Shown here: in pieces, positions 16,494 to 24,457 of the stretch
How the letters are laid out: each line of letters opens with the position of its first letter
How positions within the stretch are numbered: the stretch's first letter is position 1
Assembly: GCF_000949135.2 (NCBI RefSeq)
Contig: NZ_JTAN02000003.1
Location: forward strand, 434,001-498,000
Length of the DNA: 64,000 nt
DNA from: Burkholderia sp. USMB20
Lineage (GTDB): Bacteria; Pseudomonadota; Gammaproteobacteria; Burkholderiales; Burkholderiaceae
Direction: 5' to 3'
The notes under the pieces: model-generated
Told to the model about the DNA's origin: nothing
The model's input: the letters and a program-made list of their open reading frames with translations, nothing else
Databases searched by the model: none
Translations under genes and position numbers: made by a program

Positions 16494-16916
16494 CTACTCG
16501 AGGATTTCGTGCTCGTAGACGAGCTCGACGATGCGCTTCGTCGGGATGCTCGCGCGCAGTTCGTCGACGTTGTCGATGCGAAACCACTTGCACTTCTCGA
16601 TCTCGTTGCTCGCCTGGGCCGTGTGCTCCGGGCCGACTTCGGCGAAGAACACGTGATGCACCTTCGCGAGCCCGGTGAACTGCATCGAGTAGACGAGTGC
16701 CTGGCCCGTCAGGCCGGTTTCTTCATCGAGCTCCCGATGCGCGGCTTCGAGCGGCGTCTCGCCGCGCTTGATCGTGCCGCCGGGCAGCGCCCAGCGCGAC
16801 GATGCGCGCGCAACGAGCAGGACCTGCTGGTCGCGGTAGCAGACGACGGTCGCGCGTTCCTTGACGGGGACCGCACTGGCTTCCGGCGCATTCGTGGAGA
16901 CGGGGGCTTGAGGCAT
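16494..16916 (-). CDS. NUDIX hydrolase
   Basis: NUDIX enzymes cleave nucleoside diphosphates linked to another moiety, using divalent metals. The NUDIX box is complete: GGTIKRGETPLEAAHRELDE followed by ETG, giving the GX5EX7REUXEEXGU pattern at about residues 46-68. The fold is preceded by RATVVCYRDQQVLLVARA and followed by typical beta strands; length 140 is usual for the MutT/ADP-ribose pyrophosphatase type. The substrate cannot be read from the sequence. It lies alone, 98 bases after the end of the purine permease gene. Confidence 0.92.
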   Translation of the reverse strand: MPQAPVSTNAPEASAVPVKERATVVCYRDQQVLLVARASSRWALPGGTIKRGETPLEAAHRELDEETGLTGQALVYSMQFTGLAKVHHVFFAEVGPEHTAQASNEIEKCKWFRIDNVDELRASIPTKRIVELVYEHEILE

Positions 16917-16969
16917 GAACCGATTCTAGCGAGAGTCGGGCGCCCGGCCAAGCCGGGCTCGTCGAGCGC

Positions 16970-16996
16970 GACGCGGCCTGTCGGCCGGGCCGCGTC
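16970..16996 (-). terminator. Hairpin downstream of NCS2 permease
   Basis: GACGCGGCC pairs with GGCCGCGTC across a 9-base loop just after the permease stop in the leftward direction. There is no U-tract, so it may be an mRNA 3' stabiliser or weak terminator. Confidence 0.45.
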
Positions 16997-17014
16997 GTCA
17001 TGGAGTCCGTAGCG

Positions 17015-18403
17015 TTACTTCTGTTCCGGCAAGAACCAGTTCATCACGAGCGCGCAGATGCCACCCGTCGCGACACCCGACTCCAGCACGTTCTTCAGTG
17101 CATGCGGCAGGCTGTTCAGGATGTCCGGCACTTGCGACACGCCGAGGCCGAGCGCGAGCGACACCGCGATGATCAGCAGCGCGCGGCGATCGAGCTGGAT
17201 GCCGGACAGGATGTTGATGCCCGACGCGGCCACCGCGCCGAACATCACCATTGCCGCACCGCCGAGCACGGGCTCCGGCACGGCCTGCAGCGCGCCCGCG
17301 ACGACCGGGAACAGGCCGAGCACCACGAGCATGCCCGCGATCCAGATGCCGACGTAGCGGCTCGCGACGCCGGTGATCTGGATCACGCCGTTGTTCTGCG
17401 CGAACACGGAGCTCGGGAACGTGTTGAACATGCCGGCCAGCAGCGAGTTCGCGCCGTTCACGAGCACGCCGCCCTTGATCCGCTGCATCCACACCGGCCC
17501 TTCGACCGGCTCCTTCGAGATCTTGCTGGTGGCGGTGACGTCGCCGATCGCTTCGAGCGACGTGACGAGGTAGATGATCAGCATCGGCACGAACAGCGAC
17601 CACGAGAAGCCGATACCGAAGTGCAGCGGCGTCGGGACCTGGAACAGCGCGGCCTGGTGCACGCCGGTGAAGTCGAGGCGGCCGAGCACGGCGGCCGCGA
17701 CATAGCCGATCACGAGCGCGATCACGAGTGCGGTGCTGCGCACCCACACGATCGGCACGCGGTTCAGCAGGATGATGGTGCCGAGCACGAGGCACGACAG
17801 CGTCAGGTTCTGGGCGCTCGCGAACGTGCCGTTGGCCATCGCGCCGTAGCCGCCGCCCATGCTGATGAGGCCGACCTTGATCAGCGTGAGGCCGATCAGC
17901 AGCACGACGATGCCGGTGACGAGCGGCGTGATCAGGCGCTTCACGAACGGCAGGATGCGCGACACGCCCATCTCGACGAACGACCCGGCGATCACGACGC
18001 CGAAGATCGCGGCCATCACGGTCTCGACCGGCGTGCCTTGCTTGACCATCACGCTGCCGCCGGCGATCAGCGGGCCGACGAAGTTGAAGCTGGTGCCCTG
18101 TACGATCAGCAGGCCGGCGCCGAGCGGGCCGAAGCGCTTGCACTGCACGAAGGTCGCGATGCCGGAAATCACCAGCGACATCGACACGATAAGGGTCGTA
18201 TCGCGACTCGATACGCCGAGCGCCTGGCAAATCAGCAGGCCGGGCGTGACGATCGGCACGATGATCGCCAGCAGGTGCTGCAGCGCGGCGACGAAGGCGA
18301 CCATCGGCGCGGGCCGGTCGTCGGGACCGTAGACGAGATCGTGCGACAGGTCTGCATCGTCGGCGCCGTGGGCGGCGGATCGGGCGTGGGAAGCGGGTTG
18401 CAT
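17015..18403 (-). CDS. NCS2-family nucleobase (xanthine/uric acid) permease
   Basis: This is a 12-14-helix inner-membrane proton symporter of the nucleobase-ascorbate family. Family signatures are present: QH in ALQHLLAIIVP (helix 1), GTSFNFVGPL, the substrate-site stretch SLEAIGDVTATS and QNNGVIQITGVASR in the carrier motif. The length of about 462 and the SRYVG motif fit purine (xanthine or urate) rather than uracil carriers. An alternative TTG start six codons upstream exists. The gene is alone; no purine catabolic genes are adjacent. Confidence 0.88.
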   Translation of the reverse strand: MQPASHARSAAHGADDADLSHDLVYGPDDRPAPMVAFVAALQHLLAIIVPIVTPGLLICQALGVSSRDTTLIVSMSLVISGIATFVQCKRFGPLGAGLLIVQGTSFNFVGPLIAGGSVMVKQGTPVETVMAAIFGVVIAGSFVEMGVSRILPFVKRLITPLVTGIVVLLIGLTLIKVGLISMGGGYGAMANGTFASAQNLTLSCLVLGTIILLNRVPIVWVRSTALVIALVIGYVAAAVLGRLDFTGVHQAALFQVPTPLHFGIGFSWSLFVPMLIIYLVTSLEAIGDVTATSKISKEPVEGPVWMQRIKGGVLVNGANSLLAGMFNTFPSSVFAQNNGVIQITGVASRYVGIWIAGMLVVLGLFPVVAGALQAVPEPVLGGAAMVMFGAVAASGINILSGIQLDRRALLIIAVSLALGLGVSQVPDILNSLPHALKNVLESGVATGGICALVMNWFLPEQK

Positions 18404-18483
18404 GGCGAGCGGGCCGGACAAGGTGGAAAGTGCGGCATTTTAGCCGAAGGGCCCACCGGCGCCGCCCGGGGGCGATGCAATAG

Positions 18484-18924
18484 CCGGAATTCGGAATTCT
18501 GCTCGCCGCGCTGCAGGAGCGTATTGCCGGGCCGGTCCATGCGATCCGCGCCGCGTTGCCGCTGATGCCCGCGACCGGCTCGATCGTGCTCACCGGCGGA
18601 CAGCTGGCGGACCGTCCGTCCGGGCAAGGCACGTCGGTCATCGCGGCCGCCGTGCGCGGCGTCGAAGCACTGGCGCAGTCGCTTGCGCTGGAGCTCAAGC
18701 CGATTCGCGTGAACGTCGTCGCGCCCGGTTTCGTCGACACGCCGCTGTACGATGCATTCGGCCCGGAAGCGCGCGACGCGATGCTCGGCCAGGCCGCGTC
18801 GACGCTGCCCGGCGGACGCGTCGGTCGCGCCGACGAAGTCGGCGAAGCGATCGCGTTCCTGCTGGGCAACGGCTTCGTGAATGCCGAAATCCTGCATGTC
18901 GACGGGGGCGGCCGGCTGGTGTGA
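18484..18924 (+). pseudogene. 5'-truncated short-chain dehydrogenase/reductase
   Basis: The open frame begins after a stop at 18481 and reads FGILLAALQERIAGPVHAIR, the middle of an SDR. The N-terminal TGxxxGxG cofactor-binding Rossmann half is missing. The C-terminal half is well preserved: SIVLTGG, ALAQSLALELKPIRVNVVAPG, GRADEVGEAIAFLL and the terminal HVDGGGRLV. The catalytic Tyr-x-x-x-Lys is replaced by TSVIAAAVRG, so even a full-length ancestor may have been non-catalytic or of an unusual subgroup. No upstream remnant of the N-terminus is seen before the NCS2 start at 18403. Confidence 0.75.
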
Positions 18925-19140
18925 CGCGCGGGCATTCGACGGTCCCGCCGTGAACCTTTCGCGCGAAGCGTGCCGTCGCATGCATGGCGCGTGCGCGGCG
19001 CAAGCGGCACCGATTCAATACAATGCGACGACGAGGCGTCGGCACCGTGTCGGGCCGCCGACTGCCACCTTCGACGAGCGACCGCGCATGGTCGAATGAC
19101 GACCCGTCTTGACGGGCCGCTGGCGAATACGGAGCGCAGC

Positions 19141-19476
19141 ATGAACGAACCTTACCTGCAGGTCATCGCCCATTTCTTCGCGAAACCCGGCAACGGCGAG
19201 CGCGTGATCGAACTGCTCGCGGAACTCGCCCAGGCCACGCGTGCCGAGCCGAAGAACCTCGACTATGCGTACTTCCGGTCGCCGGTCGATCCCGACCACA
19301 TCGTGATCCTCGAGCGTTACCGGGATGCCGACGGCCTCGACGTGCATCGGGAAACGCCGCATTTCCAGCGGATCGCTGTCGGCGCGATCATTCCGTTGCT
19401 CGATCGCCGCGACGTGACGCGCTACATGGTGCAGCCGGACAGCGGCACGGCGACGCCACCGGGAGGCACCCGATGA
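19141..19476 (+). CDS. Antibiotic-biosynthesis-monooxygenase (ABM) domain protein
   Basis: A small ferredoxin-like alpha/beta barrel protein of the ABM/YgiN quinol monooxygenase type, 111 residues. The pattern is typical: LQVIAHFFAKPGNGERVIELL at the N-terminus, then LDYAYFRSPVDPDHIVILERY and HRETPHFQRI. Such proteins oxidise quinols or phenolic intermediates, or act as small accessory proteins in aromatic degradation. GGAGC precedes the ATG. The stop overlaps the ATG of the next gene (ATGA), so it is translationally coupled to the Fe-dehydrogenase, suggesting a two-step route on one substrate, perhaps aromatic ring-cleavage product metabolism. Confidence 0.85.
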   Translation: MNEPYLQVIAHFFAKPGNGERVIELLAELAQATRAEPKNLDYAYFRSPVDPDHIVILERYRDADGLDVHRETPHFQRIAVGAIIPLLDRRDVTRYMVQPDSGTATPPGGTR

Positions 19477-20630
19477 ACCCGTTTCAATTCCGTACCGTGC
19501 CGACGCAGATCGTCGAATTCGGCGCCGCGCGCCGGCTCGGCGCGCTGTTGCGCGAACGCTTTCCGGCGCTTGCGCGGCTGTGCGTCGTCACCGACGCGTT
19601 CCTGCATCGCAGCGGCGTGCTCGCGCCCGCGCTGGAGAGCCTCGCCGCGCACGGCTGGCAGGTGACCGTGATCGACGACGTGATCGCCGATCCACCCGAG
19701 CACGTCGTGCTCGAGGCGACCGCGCGGGCGGAGGCGGCCGATGCCGAGATCGTGCTCGGCCTCGGCGGCGGTTCGTCGATGGACGTCGCGAAGCTGATCG
19801 CGGTGCTCGCGCCGGGGCGGCAGGCGCTGGCCGACATGTATGGCGTCGACAAGGTTGCCACGTCCCGGCTGCCGCTCGTGCAGATGCCGACCACGGCCGG
19901 CACCGGCTCCGAAGTGACGGCCGTGTCGATCGTCACGGTCGGCGAGGCGCGCAAGATGGGCGTCGTGTCGCCGCAGCTGTTCGCGGACGTCGCGATCCTC
20001 GACGCCGAGCTGACGCTCGGGCTGCCGCGCGCGGCAACCGCCGCGACGGGCATCGACGCGATGGTGCACGCGATCGAAGCCTATACGTCGTCGCGGCTGA
20101 AGAATCCGGTGTCCGACATGCTGGCCGTGCACGCATTGACGCTGCTGTCCCGCAACCTGCTGAAGGCCTGCGACGACGGCAACGATCGCCGCGCGCGCGA
20201 AGCGATGCTGGTCGGCGCGATGTTCGCCGGCCAGGCGTTCGCGAACGCGCCGGTCGCGGCCGTGCATGCGCTGGCCTATCCGGTCGGCGGCATGTTCCAC
20301 GTGCCGCACGGGCTGTCGAACGCGCTCGTGCTGCCGCACGTGCTGCGCTTCAATGCGCCGGCTGCCGCGCCGCTGTATGCGGAACTCGCGGCGATCGTCG
20401 CGCCGTCGGCCGCGGGGAGCGACGAAGCGAGGACGCAGGCGCTGATCGACGAGATCGATCGCCTGATCGTCGCGACGGGCATTCCGCGCACGCTGCGCGA
20501 GGTCGGCATCGGCGAGGGCGACCTGCCGAGGATGGCGTCGGATGCGATGCTGCAGACGCGCCTGCTCGTGAACAATCCGCGCGAGGTGACGGAAGCCGAC
20601 GCGCTGGCGATCTATCGGCAGGCGTGGTGA
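19473..20630 (+). CDS. Iron-containing alcohol dehydrogenase (group III)
   Basis: The 385-residue protein has the dehydroquinate-synthase/Fe-ADH fold: dinucleotide motif LGLGGGSSMDVAKLIA, PTTAGTGSEVT, and the metal ligands in TGIDAMVHAIEAYTS and the C-terminal GMFHVPHG. It would use NAD(P)H to interconvert a primary alcohol or keto acid with its carbonyl form. The fused partner position of an ABM protein recalls hydroxyquinol/maleylacetate systems, but maleylacetate reductases differ in size and motifs, so I leave the substrate open. It is the second gene of a coupled pair; the LysR gene after it is convergent. Confidence 0.88.
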   Translation: MNPFQFRTVPTQIVEFGAARRLGALLRERFPALARLCVVTDAFLHRSGVLAPALESLAAHGWQVTVIDDVIADPPEHVVLEATARAEAADAEIVLGLGGGSSMDVAKLIAVLAPGRQALADMYGVDKVATSRLPLVQMPTTAGTGSEVTAVSIVTVGEARKMGVVSPQLFADVAILDAELTLGLPRAATAATGIDAMVHAIEAYTSSRLKNPVSDMLAVHALTLLSRNLLKACDDGNDRRAREAMLVGAMFAGQAFANAPVAAVHALAYPVGGMFHVPHGLSNALVLPHVLRFNAPAAAPLYAELAAIVAPSAAGSDEARTQALIDEIDRLIVATGIPRTLREVGIGEGDLPRMASDAMLQTRLLVNNPREVTEADALAIYRQAW

Positions 20631-20792
20631 TGCGGCGCGTGACTGAGTGGCGGCTGCACGGGCAACGACGCGACGGCGCCGGCAAACGCGTGGCCGCATG
20701 GAATCGAGTCGGATCGAATCGACGGACGGGTTTCGAGGCGAGGCTTCGGTTATCCGGAAAGCAGACGGTACCACTCGGGCGGGTGTGCGCGC

Positions 20793-21701
20793 TCAGGGTT
20801 TGCTTCTGTCCAAAAGCGCCGGAATCTCCTTCTTCAGCAGATCGACGACGACCCGCACGCGCGGCGGCAGCGGCCGTTGCGCCTGGACCAGCGCGTTGAG
20901 CGCGAATGCGGGAATCGTGTATTGCGGCAGGATCTCGACGAGCCTGCCGTGCGCGAGCGCATGGGCGCAGGCCGGCGCCTGCACGACGCCGATGCCGCCG
21001 CCGGCCAGGATCGTGTCGAACATCGGGCGCCAGTGGCTCGTCGTCATCACCGTCTGGATCCGCGCGTATTCGAGCGTCTTGTCTTCACTCCGCAGCGGCA
21101 ACTGCTCGTTCGCGAAGATGCCCTTGACGCGGATGAACGGGTGGTTCGCCAGATCGGCCTTCGTTTCGATCGGGCCGTAGCGGTCGAGATAGGCGGGCGC
21201 GGCCACGAGCGCGCGGTCGACCTGGCCGAGCGGATGCGCGACGAATCCGCCGTCGTCGAGCTGGCCGAGGCGGATCGAGATGTCGACGCCTTCCGTGACC
21301 GGATCGACGATGTTGTCGTTCAGCACCAGGTCGATGTGCAGTTGCGGATACGCGGTGCGGATATGCATCAGCGCCTGCGGAATCACGACCTCGCCGAAGC
21401 ATTGCGGCGCGGCGAGCCGGATCGTGCCGCCGAGCGTGTTTTCCGTTTTCGATACCGATGCGATCGACGCTTCGGCCGCTTCGAGCAGCGCCTTGCTGTG
21501 TTCGTAGAAAATGCGGCCTTCGTCGGTGCACGTGAGCGTACGTGCACTGCGCATCAGCAGACGTGTGCCGAGACGTTTTTCGAGCTTTTCGATGCGCTCG
21601 CTGACGGCCGGTTGGCCCATGTCCAGATCCCGTGCCGCGCCCGACATCGTGCCGCGCTCGACGACCCTCACGTAGATGCGCATCGTCGCCAGCAAATCCA
21701 T
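20793..21701 (-). CDS. LysR-family transcriptional regulator
   Basis: A 302-residue LTTR with an N-terminal winged helix (MDLLATMRIYVRVVERGTMS, then AARDLDMGQPAVSERIEKLE) and a periplasmic-binding-like effector domain (GTIRLAAPQCFGEVVIPQAL onward). The sequence type resembles the large CrgA-like group. The start is set at the canonical MDLLATMR; upstream codons are non-homologous. It converges on the Fe-ADH gene and diverges from the glycolipid-binding-like gene; the 184-base gap between them is where autoregulation would be expected. Confidence 0.92.
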   Translation of the reverse strand: MDLLATMRIYVRVVERGTMSGAARDLDMGQPAVSERIEKLEKRLGTRLLMRSARTLTCTDEGRIFYEHSKALLEAAEASIASVSKTENTLGGTIRLAAPQCFGEVVIPQALMHIRTAYPQLHIDLVLNDNIVDPVTEGVDISIRLGQLDDGGFVAHPLGQVDRALVAAPAYLDRYGPIETKADLANHPFIRVKGIFANEQLPLRSEDKTLEYARIQTVMTTSHWRPMFDTILAGGGIGVVQAPACAHALAHGRLVEILPQYTIPAFALNALVQAQRPLPPRVRVVVDLLKKEIPALLDRSKP

Positions 21702-21885
21702 GAAATCACGCCCCTTGTCCGGTTCGGGTGATGCCGAGCGGTGATGGTACCAAAGCAGGACCGGTACCGAAGGTGCGCGACGAGCCGATACTCGGTATCG
21801 GTACGAAGGCACGCGCCAGACAAAGGCCGTGAGATCATCGACGCCGTGAGCGAAAATCCGGCTCATGCGATCGACGGGAGCCGAC

Positions 21886-22470
21886 ATGACGCAACGGGAC
21901 GAAGCGGCGCGCACGCGCTGCGTCGCATGGCAGATCGCGCAGACCTGGCAGGCGGCCGAATGGTGCCGGCTCGCCGAGGCGCGTGCGGGCATCGACCTGT
22001 CGGGCGCGGTGGCGGGCGCGATCGACGGCACGCCGTTTCGCATCGACTATGCGATCGTGTGCGGCACCGACTGGCTGACGCGCTCGGTGCGCGTGACATA
22101 CTGGCTCGGCGCAGCGCCGCCCGGGCAACTCGCGATCGAATGCGACGCGGGGCACTGGACGATCGACGGCGGCGCAGCGCCGGCCCTCGCGGGCGCGACC
22201 GACATCGATCTCGGCTTCAGTCCGTCGACCAATACGCTGCCGATCCGGCGTCTCGGGCTGGCGGTCGGCGCATCGGCCGTCATTCATACCGCGTGGCTGC
22301 GTTTTCCGTCGTTCGAGATCGTGCGCGGCGAGCAGCGTTATGCGCGCACGGCGGAGCACGTGTACCGCTACGAGAGCGGCGCGTATGCGGCCGATATCGC
22401 GGTCGACGACGCGGGTCTCGTCACCGATTACGACGAATGGCGGCGGATCGGCGCGACGCGTTCGCCGTAA
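21886..22470 (+). CDS. Putative glycolipid-binding protein (DUF1089)
   Basis: The 194-residue protein matches the pattern of the DUF1089/putative glycolipid-binding family: WQIAQTWQAAEWCRL, IDYAIVCGTDWLTRSVRVTY, DIDLGFSPSTNTLPIRRL and the end VYRYESGAYAADIAVDDAG. The fold is an all-beta barrel related to bacterial outer-membrane lipoprotein-localisation factors, but the biological role is not established. No signal peptide is seen, so it is probably cytoplasmic. The start MTQRDEAARTR is preferred to one seven codons upstream. Confidence 0.8.
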   Translation: MTQRDEAARTRCVAWQIAQTWQAAEWCRLAEARAGIDLSGAVAGAIDGTPFRIDYAIVCGTDWLTRSVRVTYWLGAAPPGQLAIECDAGHWTIDGGAAPALAGATDIDLGFSPSTNTLPIRRLGLAVGASAVIHTAWLRFPSFEIVRGEQRYARTAEHVYRYESGAYAADIAVDDAGLVTDYDEWRRIGATRSP

Positions 22471-22490
22471 CGCGTCGCGGCAGCGGTGCG

Positions 22491-23483
22491 TCAGCGCGCG
22501 TTGGCGACCGTCACCTTGCCGGGAATCAGCTTCAGCGTGCTGAACGCGTCGGCGATGCCCTGCTGGTACGCCAGCGTCGCATCGGAGACGGGCTGCACGC
22601 CGTAGCCGGCACGCTTGAGCGCGACTTCGAGCGTCGGCGCATCGAGGCTGACGAGCGGCGACAGTTGCGCGGCGACTTCCGGCACATGGTCGCGCCCCCA
22701 GCGATCGACCGCGTCGACTTCCTCGAGCAGCGTGCGCAGCACCTGCGGCTGCGCGGTCGCATACTTGCGCGCGGCGAGGTAGTACTGCGTGTTGCGCACG
22801 AGCCCGTCGCCGTCCGCGACCACGCGTGCGCCGAGCTGCCGTTCGGCCGCGGCCAGGTACGGATCCCAGATCACCCACGCGTCGACGTTGCGCTGCACGA
22901 ACGCGGCGCGCGCGTCGGCGGGCGTCAGGTAGATCGGCTGGATGTCGGCATACGTGAGGCCCGCATGCTCCAGCGCCTTCACGAGCAGGTAGTGGACGTT
23001 CGAACCCTTGTTGAACGCGACCTTCTTGCCGCGCAGCTGCGCGACGGTGCGGATCGGCGAATCGGGCAGCACGACGATCGCCTCGCCGTGCGGCGCGGGC
23101 GGTTCGTTGCCGATATAGACGAAATCGACGCCCGCGGCCTGCGCGAAGATCGGCGGCGTTTCGCCGACCGTGCCGACGTCGATCGCGCCGGCGTTCAGCC
23201 CCTCGAGCAATTGCGGACCGGCCGGGAATTCGAGCCACTGGACCGCCACGCCCTGGCTTGCGAGCCGCTTCTCGAGCGTGCCGCGCGCCTTGAGTATGAC
23301 GAAGTTGCCGTATTTCTGGAAACCGATGCGCAGCCGCTTGTCGCTGCCCTGGGCCAGTGCAGGCATGCCCGCGAGCGGGCCGAGCGCGAGCCCGGCCAGT
23401 CCGGCGGCCGCGCCGTGCAGCCACTGGCGGCGGCGCGGGTTTGCCGGGGTCGTTTCAAGATCTGCGTGCGGTAGGTCGTTCAT
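22491..23483 (-). CDS. Aliphatic-sulfonate-type ABC substrate-binding protein (SsuA-like)
   Basis: A 330-residue periplasmic binding protein. The N-terminus has a twin-arginine-like stretch PRRRQWLHGAAAGLAGLAL and a cleavage region ALAQG. The mature part reads LRIGFQKYGNFVILKARGTL, then GAIDVGTVGETPP and KGSNVHYLLVKALEHAGL, all typical of SsuA/TauA. No permease or ATPase gene adjoins it, so it may feed the transporter encoded at 28398-30973. It overlaps nothing and converges on the DUF1089 gene with 20 bases between stops. Confidence 0.85.
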   Translation of the reverse strand: MNDLPHADLETTPANPRRRQWLHGAAAGLAGLALGPLAGMPALAQGSDKRLRIGFQKYGNFVILKARGTLEKRLASQGVAVQWLEFPAGPQLLEGLNAGAIDVGTVGETPPIFAQAAGVDFVYIGNEPPAPHGEAIVVLPDSPIRTVAQLRGKKVAFNKGSNVHYLLVKALEHAGLTYADIQPIYLTPADARAAFVQRNVDAWVIWDPYLAAAERQLGARVVADGDGLVRNTQYYLAARKYATAQPQVLRTLLEEVDAVDRWGRDHVPEVAAQLSPLVSLDAPTLEVALKRAGYGVQPVSDATLAYQQGIADAFSTLKLIPGKVTVANAR

Positions 23484-23689
23484 CGAGGCGTCCTGCTGGC
23501 GGGTTCACGGGTCGCGCGGGCTGTCAGCGCGCTCGGCACGGGACGCAGCCGGATGCGGGCGATGCGCGCAGCCGGCCGGCCCGCGCCGGATGCACGACGA
23601 TACGGCCGCGCGGGCCAGCGGCCAACCAACGAATCCGCATATGCAAATCAGCGGGCGGACAATACGTGACCGCCGGCGCGCCGCCGCGC

Positions 23690-24097
23690 TCAATCGGTAC
23701 CGAGCGGGCTTTCCTCGATCGCGTCGACGCGATCCGGATAGAACGCGAGGTGCGCGCGGATCGCTTCGACGGCCGGGTTCGGATGCTCGTACGTCCACAC
23801 CGCGTTGGTCGAGCGTTCGCCGCCGGCGGGAATCGAGTAGTACGCGCAATCGCCCTTGTACGGGCAGTACGTCGCATGGTCGGTGCGTTGCAGCAGCGCC
23901 ATGTCGGCATCCTCGCGCGGAACGTACAGCACGGCCGGATAGCTGGCTTCGCGCAGCGCCAGCGCACGGCGCGTATCGGCGACGATCTTGCCGGCCACCT
24001 TGACCACGACGCGCGACGGGTGCGGTTCGATCGTGATCGGATGATCGGGGCCCGGCGACTTCACGGGACGAGAGGGCGTAGCGGGGTTGAGCGACAT
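23690..24097 (-). CDS. DUF427-domain protein
   Basis: The 135-residue protein carries the DUF427 signature: SRVVVKVAGKIVADTRRAL, YPAVLYVPREDADMALLQRT and TYCPYKGDCAYYSI, followed by AVWTYEHPNP. The Cys-Pro-Tyr-Lys-Gly stretch is diagnostic. DUF427 proteins have a compact beta fold and no established function. GGAGGACCC precedes the ATG. The gene stands alone and diverges from the family-5 binding-protein gene. Confidence 0.88.
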   Translation of the reverse strand: MSLNPATPSRPVKSPGPDHPITIEPHPSRVVVKVAGKIVADTRRALALREASYPAVLYVPREDADMALLQRTDHATYCPYKGDCAYYSIPAGGERSTNAVWTYEHPNPAVEAIRAHLAFYPDRVDAIEESPLGTD

Positions 24098-24457
24098 CGT
24101 GGGTCCTCCGGGAAGGGGCGGCGCGCCGGCAGGCACGCCGCGCCGGAACGCGTGCGCCGGGCGTATCCCCGCGCACCGCTGCCGGCGTTGACCAACCGAT
24201 ACGATGCGCCCATTCCGGAGAACCTGCAGGGGGCCGGAAGGACGGATCGCGAACGGCGTCGATGCACGACGTGGGGCGGGCCGCTGCAGCGGCATTCGCA
24301 CGCATGTCCGCGGTGCTCGCGCGGACGTTTCCATGCGGCGGCAGCGGGATGCATCCGCGGCGATAAGCAACGCGGAATTAATTGGTAAGCGATCGGCGGG
24401 CGGCGCGCGAAGATCGGCGGTCGTCATTCGCATGACAGTCCTTCCCTGACCGCCACC
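24098..24457. other. Divergent intergenic region
   Basis: The 360 bases between the DUF427 gene and the family-5 binding protein gene must hold two outward promoters. TTGACC near 24188 could be a -35 element for rightward transcription but lacks a good -10. No RNA gene or repeat is recognised. Confidence 0.35.

Noticed and set aside
16970-16996. Riboswitch for the purine permease
   Set aside because: The hairpin lies downstream of the gene, and the leader upstream of the start is too short and has no purine-aptamer pattern.
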